DNA of 64,000 nucleotides, from positions 5,612,001 through 5,676,000 of the forward strand of contig JABWDB010000005.1 in assembly GCA_019614645.1 (NCBI GenBank). Reading direction: 5' to 3'. A program made the translations under genes and the position numbers. This DNA is from Stratiolaelaps scimitus. Lineage: Eukaryota; Arthropoda; Arachnida; Mesostigmata; Laelapidae. Shown in pieces: positions 26,272 to 37,081 of this stretch. The notes beneath the pieces were generated by a model. It worked only from the letters and a program-made list of their open reading frames with translations. It was not told the origin of the DNA and did no database searches. How positions within the stretch are numbered: position 1 is the stretch's first letter; every line of letters begins with the position of its first letter.

Positions 26272-26371
26272 TCAGCCCCGTTAACTAGCAGCAACGAAGC
26301 TCCGATCGTCACTGCAGTGTCGACAGACAGTGAACAGAGTTTAGTACATCCCTCTGGAAAGTGTGATGCAG
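26272..26371 (+). other. Possible 100-base exon between CAG acceptor and CAG|GTGAGT donor
   Basis: The donor at 26372 (GATGCAG then GTGAGTG) matches the consensus very well. The acceptor at 26270-26271 follows a modest pyrimidine tract. The frame between reads SAPLTSSNEAPIVTAVSTDS and continues to GKCDA. It lies 650 bases before the kinase gene on the same strand, so it might be a 5' exon of that transcription unit. That is inference. Confidence 0.17.
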
Positions 26372-27019
26372 GTGAGTGATGCACAGTGGCGAGGTTTTGG
26401 GGGGCTAACGGGGTGAACTTTCGAGAAAAGAAAATTCGATGATGGTGGTGGTAGCTGAGAACGTTGTTGTTCGTGTCGAATGCAGTGACAGTCGCCGACA
26501 CAAACAAGACCCCCCCCGCCCCCCAATCCCACTCGTGAAATAATGGTGTGTAGCGTACCCTGTCGACAGTCCAATTGCACATTGTCGGCCACCGTTCGAA
26601 GTCCGATTTCCGAGTATAGATCCCTCGGTGGAAACGCTTCTCTTCCTGGCTGAATTTATTTTCGACGCCCTCCACGTGGTTAGTTCCAAGTAGCCGCATT
26701 GGCCAAACGAGTGTGATGGGCAACGGACCCCGTTCACAGCTACATAGAACAACGCCACCCTCGTTCACGATCGAGCCCGGTTATCACGCTCTTTCGAAGG
26801 GAGACGCTGGTGCAACGGAGCAAGGACATCCTTCAGCCGAAATGCACCGACGGCCGACCATTGCTGGCCGGGCACTGGTGACAAACAACGTCGTTCGCCG
26901 GACGACAACGAAGCAACCTGATCAGCTCGACGACTGATTGCATCCGAGTCGTCGGTGGCTTCCTGTCGGTCTGTATGGCGGCTGGTTCGTGTGCTGATTA
27001 TAGTAAATAGTACGGATTA

Positions 27020-27043
27020 ATGATTCCATGGGATACATTGTGA
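27020..27043 (+). promoter_or_regulatory. Short upstream open frame overlapping the kinase start
   Basis: An ATG at 27020 opens a 7-codon frame (M-I-P-W-D-T-L, stop TGA 27041-27043). It lies 8 bases before the kinase ATG and overlaps it in another frame. If both lie in the same mRNA, the upstream ATG would compete for initiation. I see no clear TATA box in the 100 bases before it, so the transcription start is unknown. Confidence 0.35.
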
Positions 27044-28914
27044 GTTCTCGCGCATGTAGGGTTTCCGTACCGCCATCAACAGGGAACTCGTCAGCATGCG
27101 AGCAGGTCAATGCCCAGTACTCTCAGGCCATACTAACGACGAAGAGCCTACTCGAGTCGCTCGTTCGGAATCACAGCCTCATCAGTCTGGATTACACACC
27201 GCTTGAGACCTATGCAAAAGAGCAGTCGGTTCGCCTCGGCTACGATGTGCTCAAACGACTTAATTCAATGGTTCTTTCGCGAGACGACGTGAAGGAGCAC
27301 ATTGAGAACGTTGTAGCATCGTTCAAGCTCTATCAGAGTCGTTTCTCGCTGGAGGGCGCCGTTATGGCGATGAAGTGCCTGCGTGTGTTCATCGTTGCTG
27401 TCGGCGATACATGCAACCTGCTGGAGTATGCAGCAGGCCTACCGTCAACAAACTGGGACGAGTGCTCGAGGTTATGCGAGGCGCAGCTTCGAACCCTTCG
27501 TATCCGGTCCGCGTTCAGCGCGCTCGAGTACATTCCCAGCATTAGGGATTTCCAATGTGTACGAACGCTTGGCGGTGGCGGTTTCGGTGTCGTTTACGAA
27601 GCAATACACCTACCGACGGATGTGCGCGTTTGCATCAAGCTTATCATCACCAGTCGGCTGAAGCGGCTTTCGTATGCGGCACTCGACAAGATCGTCGCCT
27701 CGGTCTCCGAGCACCCGAAGATCGTGCAGTATCACGCATCCTTTCTAACGACGCAAGCCTACGTGACCGTGATGGAGTACGTAGGCGGCATCGACGTGCT
27801 GAAATACGTGCTCGCTATCGGCGAGATCATACAGTATCCGGATCAGTACTGCATCATCCTGAATCAGATGGTTAAAGCTGTCTCGCATATACACGCGCAT
27901 GGCTTCATTCATCGTGACATCAAGCCGCAGAATGCGCTTCTTCTACCCGGTGGTCACATCAAGCTGATCGATTTTGACACGTGCAAGATCTGCGTGGCGC
28001 ACTTTGTCGACACGTACCCGCTGCCCGGCTACTTCGCCCGAACCGCGATCGAGTTTGACGATCGGGACTATGCCGGCACACTGTCGTTTATGCCGCCAGA
28101 GGTCATTAGCCATAAGCCGTACGGTCGCGCTGTCGACTGGTGGGCCATAGGGATAACAGCATATCGCTTGGTCACTGGCAAGATGCCCTATCGCGAGAAG
28201 GAACGTGACAAACTGAAGGAGTCGATTCGAAAGACGAACATAACAATTCCCGAATTTGTCGGCGCTCTCGAGCGAGACTTCATCGGCCGCCTGCTCATTA
28301 AGGATCCATATGCTCGGCTGGGCTCGGAGAACTACGGCGAGCTAATTCATCATCAGCTGTTCGACTTCTACAACGCGGACAAGTCGCTCGACGAGAGCTA
28401 TTTTGAGACGTCGAGAGTGCAGGACACGGTGATGAAGAAGAAGGTCTCGAAGAAAATCCGCATGAAAACAAAGGAGAAGAAATACTTGGAGCTGAAGGAG
28501 TGCGCTAATATACCGATTGAAGATCAGAAGAGCCTGCTCGTGTTTGCTTCGATCAACTGGCGAACGCTCATGAGGCCCGATGATCCGGTGTACCCGTTCA
28601 AGACTGATTTCGACGCGGAGCACGACCTCGATCTCCTATTGGACATGCCGGAACCTTTGTCAGCTGACGCCTTCCCGAGTTCCTGGGGTTCAACGGACAT
28701 TTGGATGCAGTCCGACATGAACTCGTCGACCACCAACTACACACAGCCGTCGAGTTCACTCGGACTCAACAGCCGACTGAAATGCCCCCTCGACGAGCTA
28801 ATCAAGTCGGGGAATACGACGGGTTTGCCCGACGCCAATCCCACGCCAACTGGGGCCCGGAAGCGGGAACCATCGAAGAAGCGACGAAAAAAAAGAAATT
28901 GTGTCATGACGTAG
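27028..28914 (+). CDS. AGC-type serine/threonine protein kinase, intronless, with myristoylation-type N-terminus and C-terminal CAAX box
   Basis: A single 628-codon frame starts at ATG 27028 and stops at TAG 28912-28914. Residues 1-170 are a mostly helical region I do not recognise. The kinase domain runs from about 174 to 445. It has a glycine loop LGGGGFGVV (181-189), the ATP-binding Lys204 in VCIK, the catalytic loop HRDIKPQN (295-302, Asp297, Asn302), a PPE motif (356-358) and DWW at 370-372. The metal-binding motif reads DFD (315-317) instead of DFG, and the alpha-C Glu position seems to be Asp220. A lysine-rich insertion (about 470-485) precedes an AGC C-tail-like stretch INWRTLMRPDDPVYPFK (509-525). 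The ends suggest membrane attachment: MGYIVSS with Cys10, and KKRRKKRN followed by CVMT (625-628). Family knowledge: AGC kinases phosphorylate Ser/Thr, and CAAX-bearing AGC kinases exist (GRK1, GRK7). Whether this is a divergent GRK, a Greatwall-like kinase or a lineage-specific retrogene is unresolved. An in-frame stop at 27004 supports this start unless a 5' exon exists. Confidence 0.92.
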   Translation: MGYIVSSRACRVSVPPSTGNSSACEQVNAQYSQAILTTKSLLESLVRNHSLISLDYTPLETYAKEQSVRLGYDVLKRLNSMVLSRDDVKEHIENVVASFKLYQSRFSLEGAVMAMKCLRVFIVAVGDTCNLLEYAAGLPSTNWDECSRLCEAQLRTLRIRSAFSALEYIPSIRDFQCVRTLGGGGFGVVYEAIHLPTDVRVCIKLIITSRLKRLSYAALDKIVASVSEHPKIVQYHASFLTTQAYVTVMEYVGGIDVLKYVLAIGEIIQYPDQYCIILNQMVKAVSHIHAHGFIHRDIKPQNALLLPGGHIKLIDFDTCKICVAHFVDTYPLPGYFARTAIEFDDRDYAGTLSFMPPEVISHKPYGRAVDWWAIGITAYRLVTGKMPYREKERDKLKESIRKTNITIPEFVGALERDFIGRLLIKDPYARLGSENYGELIHHQLFDFYNADKSLDESYFETSRVQDTVMKKKVSKKIRMKTKEKKYLELKECANIPIEDQKSLLVFASINWRTLMRPDDPVYPFKTDFDAEHDLDLLLDMPEPLSADAFPSSWGSTDIWMQSDMNSSTTNYTQPSSSLGLNSRLKCPLDELIKSGNTTGLPDANPTPTGARKREPSKKRRKKRNCVMT

Positions 28915-29417
28915 AATTGCTGTAACATGGGATTTTTTCCTCGCGTCTCCTTGTATAGCATATTGTCTGATATAGTGGCAATGATACAATACATACAATC
29001 AAATACAAACACACCTCGATTGTCAGCCAAGGGTGGCAAAGATGAGAAACAAATATAATATAAGCACATGCATTGTGGCACTAAACTATTATTAGGGTAA
29101 CAATAATTTGCCTCAATAAGCGCGCGACCCTCCAGGAGAAGATAATTCATTTTGCGTTCGGTATGCACGACTTCAAGAATGGTGCAACCACTGTGTCAAT
29201 TCTCGGAAAACAGCAAACAGATGTCCTACGATGTTCAGCTCAATCAACCGTGGAACACGGGTGATCTTAGCAGCGATATCGTGTGGTCCACTTATTGGAT
29301 TTAAGTACAATCGATTCTCTTGGAACGGCACACTTGGCGTAGGTCTTGCGAGTAAATACTTGCGGGACCCTCTTAAGGGGGCCATAGTAGCCGCATAAAT
29401 GTTGATGACGTTTGTTA

Positions 29418-29423
29418 AATAAA
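29418..29423 (+). terminator. AATAAA, possible polyadenylation signal of the kinase gene
   Basis: This is the first canonical plus-strand AATAAA I saw after the kinase stop codon, about 500 bases downstream. A 3' UTR of that length is ordinary. The motif alone is weak evidence because it is common in AT-rich DNA. Confidence 0.35.
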
Positions 29424-32400
29424 TGAAAACAAATTCTTAATGTCTCCTCGTACGACGCACGCTCTAATCTGTTCGATTGGTTCGAGGGAAAAGTTTTCGT
29501 TTGGGGGTGGTGTGTATCGCAAACTGAAGTTGAAAGAAAACCGACTACAGTTAGGCTTGTAAAAAACTAACTAAAAACGCGATTTAGTCCAAACGAAACG
29601 ATCCGCGCACGGTGCGGAGCAAGCGAGGATAATTGTGATCGTATGGATATTAAGTTTGTGCACGACACGAAGGGGCACTGCAACGAGATAGAGAAACTTA
29701 TGAAACCGCTACATATAGAGGGACGACACTGCGATGCTTCTTGTCACACGGACGAGTATGTTCTGTCATTTCGGTTTTATTCTCTCTTGTTCTCTCAAAT
29801 TCGTGATACCACCCGGCACATTCATGCAGTCGACAACTCGGTGACCGAGTGGCACAATATCGATAAAGGCATAGCACAGTCAATTTTAACACACAATGTT
29901 CCTTGATTGGCAATCAAGGCTTTATGGGGCGTCGCGATTATTACATGAAACTTATATACAACGTAACACAATAATTCAAGGCATTATTATTAATCCGCTA
30001 ATTCTGACTTTGTGTCCTTCTCTCGTCGCCAGGCGGCATCGATCATCATTTTTCACTAATGAGCAAGATTTCGACTAGTTCTAGAGCGGTAAAACGATGT
30101 TTCAATAAATGTTACAAAAAAGTTCACAAGGCTTCGGTCTACTACGGAAAAGGATTAAGTGACAACCTTCATAACCCGTAGGTATAACTACGGCCAATGT
30201 GGGGGCACAAAATTATCTCTATCGTACGTTTTATTTTGTCAATGAAAGCGAGATCGACATTGAAAAATGTAGAAATTTTCAGCGCTTCCCACCTACGGAT
30301 ACCTCTTGGCTGTTAACCATATAGCATTACTGCAAGAAATTTCGCAAGACAAACTTCACCCATCCGCGAGGCCACGGTGGTATTTGAACGAGCAACCTGG
30401 TACACCTCTGGGTATGCCTATCAAAGTTGCGTTAATACGGACTACAACGCGGCTCCCTGAGCAGCTATCACGGGGACCTATAGTGTAACAATATTAGTAA
30501 CATCACTGGTTAAGTCAAACAATTACGCTGATGCCCTAATCTTCCTCAGACTGCACATTTCCAATTGAGCTATAGCAAGAATTCGAGCACAATAGTGGAC
30601 GATTGTTATTGCCTTGTATTATGGGCTGCTTCAAATCTATTAATTATGATTCTGCGTACTTAAATATACGTAATTAGAGAAGTTGTTGGGGACAGGGTGT
30701 CTTGAATTTATTTACTGTTCATGGTACCAGCAAGTACTGTCATTACTGTACATTACTGTCTAATATAATAGTAATGTGTCTTTTGTCTGTACAGTGCAGA
30801 GTCACCCATCGTGCTGCGACCACCCTCTCAGACTTGTAACTTCTACGGGATCTGCTTATGGCGAACCCAAAGCCCTCTTTGCTTCATCCGGAGTGTCCTC
30901 CCTAGGGGACAACCCGATAGAGATATGCAGTATCTAACGTCTGGCGCCTGCCTTACCCCCAGACAGCCTTTTAGATCTTCTTGTTGTGGGCGGCTTCCGT
31001 TGCAGGCCGCGGTACAACTGAACCGACTTCGTCAACAGAGCCCGATGTGCTTGATCTCCACATCCCCAGACGGCTGCGGAGACAACGCGGGAGTGCGGAC
31101 GCGAAAGCGCAACTAAGCAAGCACTAATGAAGCTAAAATTAACTTTCTTTTATAAGCTAGGCCAGCTCCCTCTCGCAAGCGTAGGTACCTACGCGCGCCC
31201 AGCCAGATAAAACTACGCGGCGGTCATTTTAATGTACTTGCTGGAAATCCTATCACCTACTATCAGTCAGGCAGGAGGGCTATTGTCGCAGAATTACGGA
31301 CGCGTATAATTTTCAGATACTTATTAGGTAAGGACGTCCTCTTTTGACGTAGCTCGCTCCTTTTCGAGGTCTTAGCCAAGGATCGCTTCAAAGTTGCGCG
31401 AGAGAGTAGTGTGTTGTTCAGCGAAGCGAGAGTTTTCCTTCGACTCCGTATATCCTATGGTAAAACTGTACTCGCCTTTTTTTCCGACTGTAGCCTCGGT
31501 AATCGCTGCGTGCGCTTCGTATCTAAACTCGACATGAGACATAGCTTCAGCGGACTGTAATTAGGGAGGAATTGGCATCTCGTTGGCAAGATTCTCCCCA
31601 GAAGGAGACGTTCCAACCCTCAGCTGTGTGCTGTTGTTGTCACTGCTGCAAGATCACTCTTGCCTGCTATTGCGTATGGCCGCGCTCTAGGAATGATGCA
31701 AACAAGCAAGATTTGCCACTAGCCCTACAAAATGAACCCGAAAACACAGTCGATTCCGTGCTGTGCACCCTCGAAAATAGACAACATCATTGCGGCTCTT
31801 ACAGGGTGGCGCGCGCGCTCAGCCCGTAATCAAAATGTGATCAATTAGCGACGAAAAAAAAGATGACAAAGTAGCGCCAACAGCAAGATCGAGAACAAGC
31901 ACAGGTCGCATAATGCTTGCCTGGGCAAAAGTCGACGAGTTGCAGAAAGAGACGCCTGCCTCTATAGGAAACCAAGGTCTCAAGGTTCCTCTTGCCGTCT
32001 TCTATTAGGTGGTACAGTGGCAACTCGAGTCCACATACACCTATCGTGGGTAGGTGGTGGTTTCATATGCTGGTGCGGCGTGCGCTCGTCCTTCAGGTAC
32101 AATCACCAGCATTCCCGTGGTTGATCAACGCACGAACCCGTCGCCTTCCGATGGTGGGCCGAACATGACGCGGTGCTTGTTCTCAGATCGGCGACCCGAT
32201 CAAGAGGGGGATTTCCTGTATTGTGCTGCCCTCGCAAAGGCTTGCACATAGAAGGAAATCTAGCGCAGATGCGCGCAGGTCAGGTGCATATGCCGACACG
32301 CCCGGCCGGGTCAGATATGTGTCGAGCGCGGGCGTGGCTCGGGTGCGAAGCCCGAGAGATGCCTACGCGGCGTTCCAGCGCGTGTGCGGAAGAACTTGAA

Positions 32401-33229
32401 GAAACAGGCGAGCACACGTCGATGGCCGAACCAAGGGACGAGGCGGCAGTGCGATCTCGTTGCCCTGGTGCAGTTTGTTGTTAAATTTAGACTTTAGACG
32501 GAGATGCCGGCCGCACGGAAACAGCTGCTCGTGGTGGTGCTCCTGCTGGTGCTGCTGCTGCGACAACGTGGACCGAGAATTGGGTCGAAACGACGACAGA
32601 CGCGGCTAATTAGATAGCGCGCGAAAATTAGCAGAGAAAATGGCAGAGCGCGTGAGCAAACGGCGATCGTTAGCAGGTTGTTAGTTGAGATCGTTAGTGG
32701 TCATGCAGTTGCAGCAATGGCCAGTTCTGCATCCGGTTCGTATGGCATTACCACCGAGAGGATGTAACCACATCTCGCTGGAGCGACGACATCGACTCGC
32801 CGATTGAACCCGGTATGCTCGTCTCGTCTAACAGTTGCGACAGCTGAAAACAATCGTCAGCTCGCCGATGTCCGTTGGTCGAACGCATGATATAATAATC
32901 ATAACGGCACACGTGAGCCTGACCCAATGATTCGCGCGGCATATCACTGCTAATGAAAAAATCAGGCCAATCTAATGGTGGGAACTATTTGTCGAGCTCC
33001 ATTCATATGTCGTCGTCATATACAACACAGAGGGAGAAAGAGAAAGAGTTTCTCCTATGACAGCTCTATCAAATGCCAGTGCTATTTAACTAAAGAGGGT
33101 CGTCACACTTTCATGTTTGGTCTGTGGGTTAGTGTGTGTGTGTACTCCTCAAAGCCTATGATGTGTACCGGCCGGTCGAATTGCCCACGTGATTACCTGT
33201 CCGAGGGTGATAAGCAGACAAGTGAAAAT

Positions 33230-33259
33230 GTGCTTCGGGGACAGCCTACTCCGAAGCAC
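33230..33259. other. Inverted repeat, 9-bp perfect stem
   Basis: GTGCTTCGG (33230-33238) and CCGAAGCAC (33251-33259) are perfect complements with a 12-base loop. It could form a hairpin; no terminator role is implied in a eukaryote. Confidence 0.55.
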
Positions 33260-33361
33260 CCCTTCGTTTTTGGGCAAAAAAATTCGACCTTCACTCGTGT
33301 GCCGAAAGTTCTACAGAAGTCGAAAAACCGGTTAAAGCTGGCATAGTGAAATTGTTAACAG

Positions 33362-33662
33362 GATACGAGATTTGGAGAGGACTCAACTGCATGAAGCCAT
33401 GAAGTCAATCCGCAACGAAATCCGCATTGGGGAGATGAGAAACGACTCGAGCGGAAGTGTTTATTTTACTCAGCAGAGTTCCGAGAGAGAAAAACTACCC
33501 CATGAACCACCAAGATTCAAAACAACAACAACAACAACAACAACACTAACAACACAAACAACAACAAACCTTTCTAATGGCACTATGCTTTACCGTTGTA
33601 CGTCCAGCAGACTTCTTCGGTCAAAAGTGGAGAGGAATGTGCTACTATTTACGTCTTCGTAA
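33362..33662 (+). other. Open frame with helical, charged start and a Thr run
   Basis: After a weak acceptor (TTAACAG at 33361) the frame reads RIRDLERTQLHEAMKSIRNE and then IRIGEMRNDSSGSVYF, with the pattern of a short helix. It then enters a Thr run encoded by (ACA)n repeats and stops at 33662. It could be an internal exon. No family or donor was recognised. Confidence 0.18.
33518..33572. repeat. (AAC)n imperfect microsatellite
   Basis: ACA triplets with occasional CTA interruptions. Confidence 0.85.
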
Positions 33663-34182
33663 TTATTTCAAAGTGTTGTTATTAGATGCAAAATAATCAA
33701 GGAGCGATTCATAGAAGCCAGTTGCTCTTCAGCACCAGCAGAAAAGTTGAAACTTTGTAGCAAATTCGTAATAAAAATCGCAATTATGATGCTAGCCCGT
33801 CCACTGGCGTTAGTTGTGATGGCGGTCGCGTTTTCAGCTCCCCACCCCCCGCCCACCCCCGTCCACCTTCAAATGCGATTTTCTCCCGCTAGATATGTCT
33901 GCGTTCCATCCACATAGTTGTGCCTGCGGAAAACTTGGATTCCGGAGTCGAAAGTGCCGATTTCGTGTCGGCGTTCTGAAGCATCGAGATGTTCTTGAGG
34001 GATAGATCTCATCGACGACTTTGCGTTGTGTTTTGTCTTTGTTTTGTCTCTAACGAACCCCAGTCAATCTGAACCAATAGAAATATCTCTTTGTTTATCA
34101 TGCAGTCGTTGGCTCTGAGCATTGACGCGCTGTTTTTTTTGTCCCTTCGCCATAAGCGCCAACAGCAGCCCGAGCACGTGGC

Positions 34183-34401
34183 ATGTTCCATTCATGGCGC
34201 GTCGTCTGGGGTCAGCTTCTTAAGCAGCCTAACGCGCGTCCGTTGGCTGCTGCTGACGCTGTCGTGGCAGCCGGTGCGTTTCTGTTTGTCTACCGGGTGG
34301 AGATCCGCCGTTCAGGGCCGTTAGTGATACGCCGAACTGAGGAGTCCGAGCGGCAATCGTCTGAGGCAGGCGTCGCTTCTCCACCAGGAGATAACATCTG
34401 A
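34183..34401 (+). other. Small ATG open frame with one hydrophobic segment
   Basis: A 72-codon frame MFHSWRVVWGQLLK, then a hydrophobic stretch (AAADAVVAAGAFLFVYRV) followed by basic and acidic residues (EIRRSGPLVIRRTEESERQ). It could be a single-pass membrane protein end. A minus-strand ATG frame at 34229-34483 is equally open and also protein-like (MMGEIAADLMVAVAEDEGDD). At most one of them is likely to be real. Confidence 0.18.
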
Positions 34402-35965
34402 GAGCATAAATCTTGATAATCTTGTCATCGCCTTCGTCTTCGGCTACGGCAACCATAAGGTCTGCCGCGATCTCTCCCATCATCGACGGCCCGGCGACGT
34501 CTGCCGAAACGAGACAATGCCCTTCAGGTGGCGCAGTCTGGGCAGTTCTGTGCTTCCGCAGACCCTCAGAAGTTGAAATTTCGGGGCCACTGTCGGTGCA
34601 CCACCCGTGCTATATCTATCTTATTCGGCTATATGTTCTCCTCAGCTAAACACAGCAGCGTACGCGTCGCCGGGGGCTGAGCGAAATGCAAAGTGGCGAT
34701 GTGACTACTAACCGTGCGAAGGAGCGATCGCTGAAAAGGAAACGCTCGTAATTAAGACAGACGGCGATATATGTGACAGGGTAATGAAGCAAGCGAACAG
34801 CTCATGACGCTGTAAAACGAAGACCTACACAAGCATAGCAGAGCTCACAGTAGCGACAGTGACGACAACAACTTACTACTGGAAGATTATCGAGCAATAC
34901 ATTCATATACGCAATTACATTGACGTATCCACCGTTTACGTAACACATGCTCCAGCAGTGTGCGTCAACAGCCGTCTGTGGGATATATGTATCTAGACAT
35001 TCGAATTTCTTGCTGAGTAAACGTGCACGCGGGCCTGTGGGCACTTATGGATGATGCTGCCTATACAGGAGGTCCACACTACAATAGTAAGTCAACGCCT
35101 AATCTAGTCTGCGGGAGCTTTTCAAATAGAGCATCAATGTTCAAGCTGAATCATCTGTTCTGTGGCGCAAAACAGATTTCGTCACTCCACCGTTTCATTT
35201 TCATCCGAAGCAAAATTAATTTCGCTTTCCCTGTATGGCACCATACTCAATCAGCTATGTGCGAAGATTAACGAGGTAATTAGAAAAAAGTCAATCCCAT
35301 ACGATCAAGCTCGAAACAAGTGAGCGAACGTATTCAATGTATTCGCACTATAACAAAGGAGCAATCAACGGCCATCTAAACAATCTGTGTGCTCAAACAG
35401 TCACAAGCAAATCCGATCCGTTTCAGTGGCGCAAAAGCTGGGTCATCCGCAGGCAGATGCTATGCAGGGCCACACTACTACGGCTACTGTATTTTCTGCC
35501 GCCATCCCAAAGCACGGTGTTGCCCTAGAATCGCATGGCGATTTCCAACATCAGTGTGCCAGTCAGTAAACGCATTTGTATCATTTGGCTATCGCCTTAA
35601 ATCGACCAGATCTCGTTCTCTCTCGCTCTTCTTTCGCTGAAAATAAATTGTGTGGGATTACCCCGCACCCGCTCCATATAACAGCCGCGCATCCGCCACC
35701 CCAGAATTATGATTTGTGGACGAGTTCGAGAAACGAGGCTCTCGAACGCTCGAGCTGCATTATTTTCTTCGTTTCGAGCCAGTCTACAATAGTTATGGCT
35801 TCGTCCGTTCAGTGTGTCGCGTTACTCAATTCGGACACCGTTTGCGCAATGCAGGCCCGATGCGCGCGTTCCACACCGCGAAAGTTGGGCAATCAAAGCA
35901 GTTCAACCACAGCAACGACGGCGCTACAGCGCTTTAGTAACACGGGGAGACCACAAAACACTTAC

Positions 35966-36052
35966 CGAAATAACAACAACAATCATAGCAACAACAACAA
36001 CAAAGATAACGACAACAACAACAACAACAATCATAGCAACAACAACAAGCAC
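35966..36052. repeat. (AAC)n imperfect microsatellite
   Basis: Three AAC-rich segments separated by ATCATAGC and AAAGATAACG, suggesting internal duplication. Confidence 0.85.
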
Positions 36053-36147
36053 AAGCTTGTCCCAATGGCAGTTAGGGCGAAACAGTTGCATTTGACCAAA
36101 AATCTCGCTCTCGCATGAGATGCCCGTTAATTCGTAGGAGAACGAGA

Positions 36148-36171
36148 GGCAGAGAGAGAGAGAGAGAGAAA
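36148..36171. repeat. (GA)n microsatellite
   Basis: About 10 units. Confidence 0.9.
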
Positions 36172-36760
36172 GAGCTGGTCCTGTGTTTGTTTGGTGAATT
36201 TTTGCACTTGTATATCACTATCCGCAGCTTCGCCCGTCGCTCTATCGAGCTCGGTACCTATCTGTCTATGTATGTCTCCTCCCTCCGTCAGCTGGTCCTC
36301 AGTAGAGGTCGTGTGTTCACATTCGTTGGTAGGGAGGCTCTGCGTGAGGGAGAGAGGCAAGAGAGCAGCAGAATGTTTTGTGCAGGAAATATCGCCCGCT
36401 CGCCGTCTCGTTGAAAGTGGCCACCAAATTAAGTTGTTGTTTGTTGCTCTCAGTTCGGAGTTGTGCGCAGCGGCGACGGACCAGCATTAAGCCTGTGAGG
36501 TTCGTTGAATGAGAACAATGGTTGTGGCGTAAAGCGAATCACTGCGGGAAAGCCGATCGAGCAAAACGTTTGACTTTTTAAGCAAAACAATGCATATAAA
36601 TATGACATCCACACACACACACAAACTACGCCAATATGAGCGATGATATGGAGAATTTTTATTATTGATATAGGTACATACCTGCTTGGTTACGCCAGAG
36701 CCTGTACCGCGGATGCTTGCGCATCGACAACTATTCCGCTAATAGTTGTCTACATGATTT

Positions 36761-36978
36761 CCCATTTGGGATTGTGCAACACAGAGAAAACACAGGTGTT
36801 CTCGCCTGCACCTGTTAAATGCTATGGTAAACTTTGCTTTGAGTTGAGTTACAGTCAACATTTAACGTCCACGGTACAACTGCTTCTCGGCGCTGCTTCA
36901 TAAGACGGAAACCTTTAAATGTGACTGCGCAACGGCGGGGATCAAACCCGCGCACTCATGTGTCTCCAAGCAATAGCA
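36761..36978 (-). mobile_element. SINE family A, copy 1
   Basis: Read on the minus strand it has the B-box region (GGTTTGATCC), TTTAAAGG, then CGTGGACGTTAAATGTTGAC, and ends in CCCAAATGGG. On the plus strand the shared phrase CGTCCACGGTACAACTG is identical to copy 5. Confidence 0.6.
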
Positions 36979-37059
36979 AAGCGCTAGCAAAGGGCTCGAT
37001 GTTAAATACTATCCTTGCAAATAGCTGCTATACTGTGCAGGGTTAACAATCCTATTCAA

Positions 37060-37081
37060 TAAAGGCCAATAAAGGCCAATG
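37060..37081. repeat. Short tandem duplication (AAAGGCCAAT) x2
   Basis: Two perfect adjacent copies. A similar short tandem pattern (GTATACAA units) occurs at 37297-37329. Confidence 0.8.

Larger units (their letters stand above)
28990..33360. other. 3' flank of the kinase gene and spacer
   Basis: No recognisable exon. Frames at 30811-31116 and 32173-32484 are short and start with non-ATG or lack domains. Confidence 0.35.

Noticed and set aside
26211..26768. 185-codon minus-strand frame before the kinase
   Set aside because: No domain, atypical composition, and two other minus frames are open alongside it.
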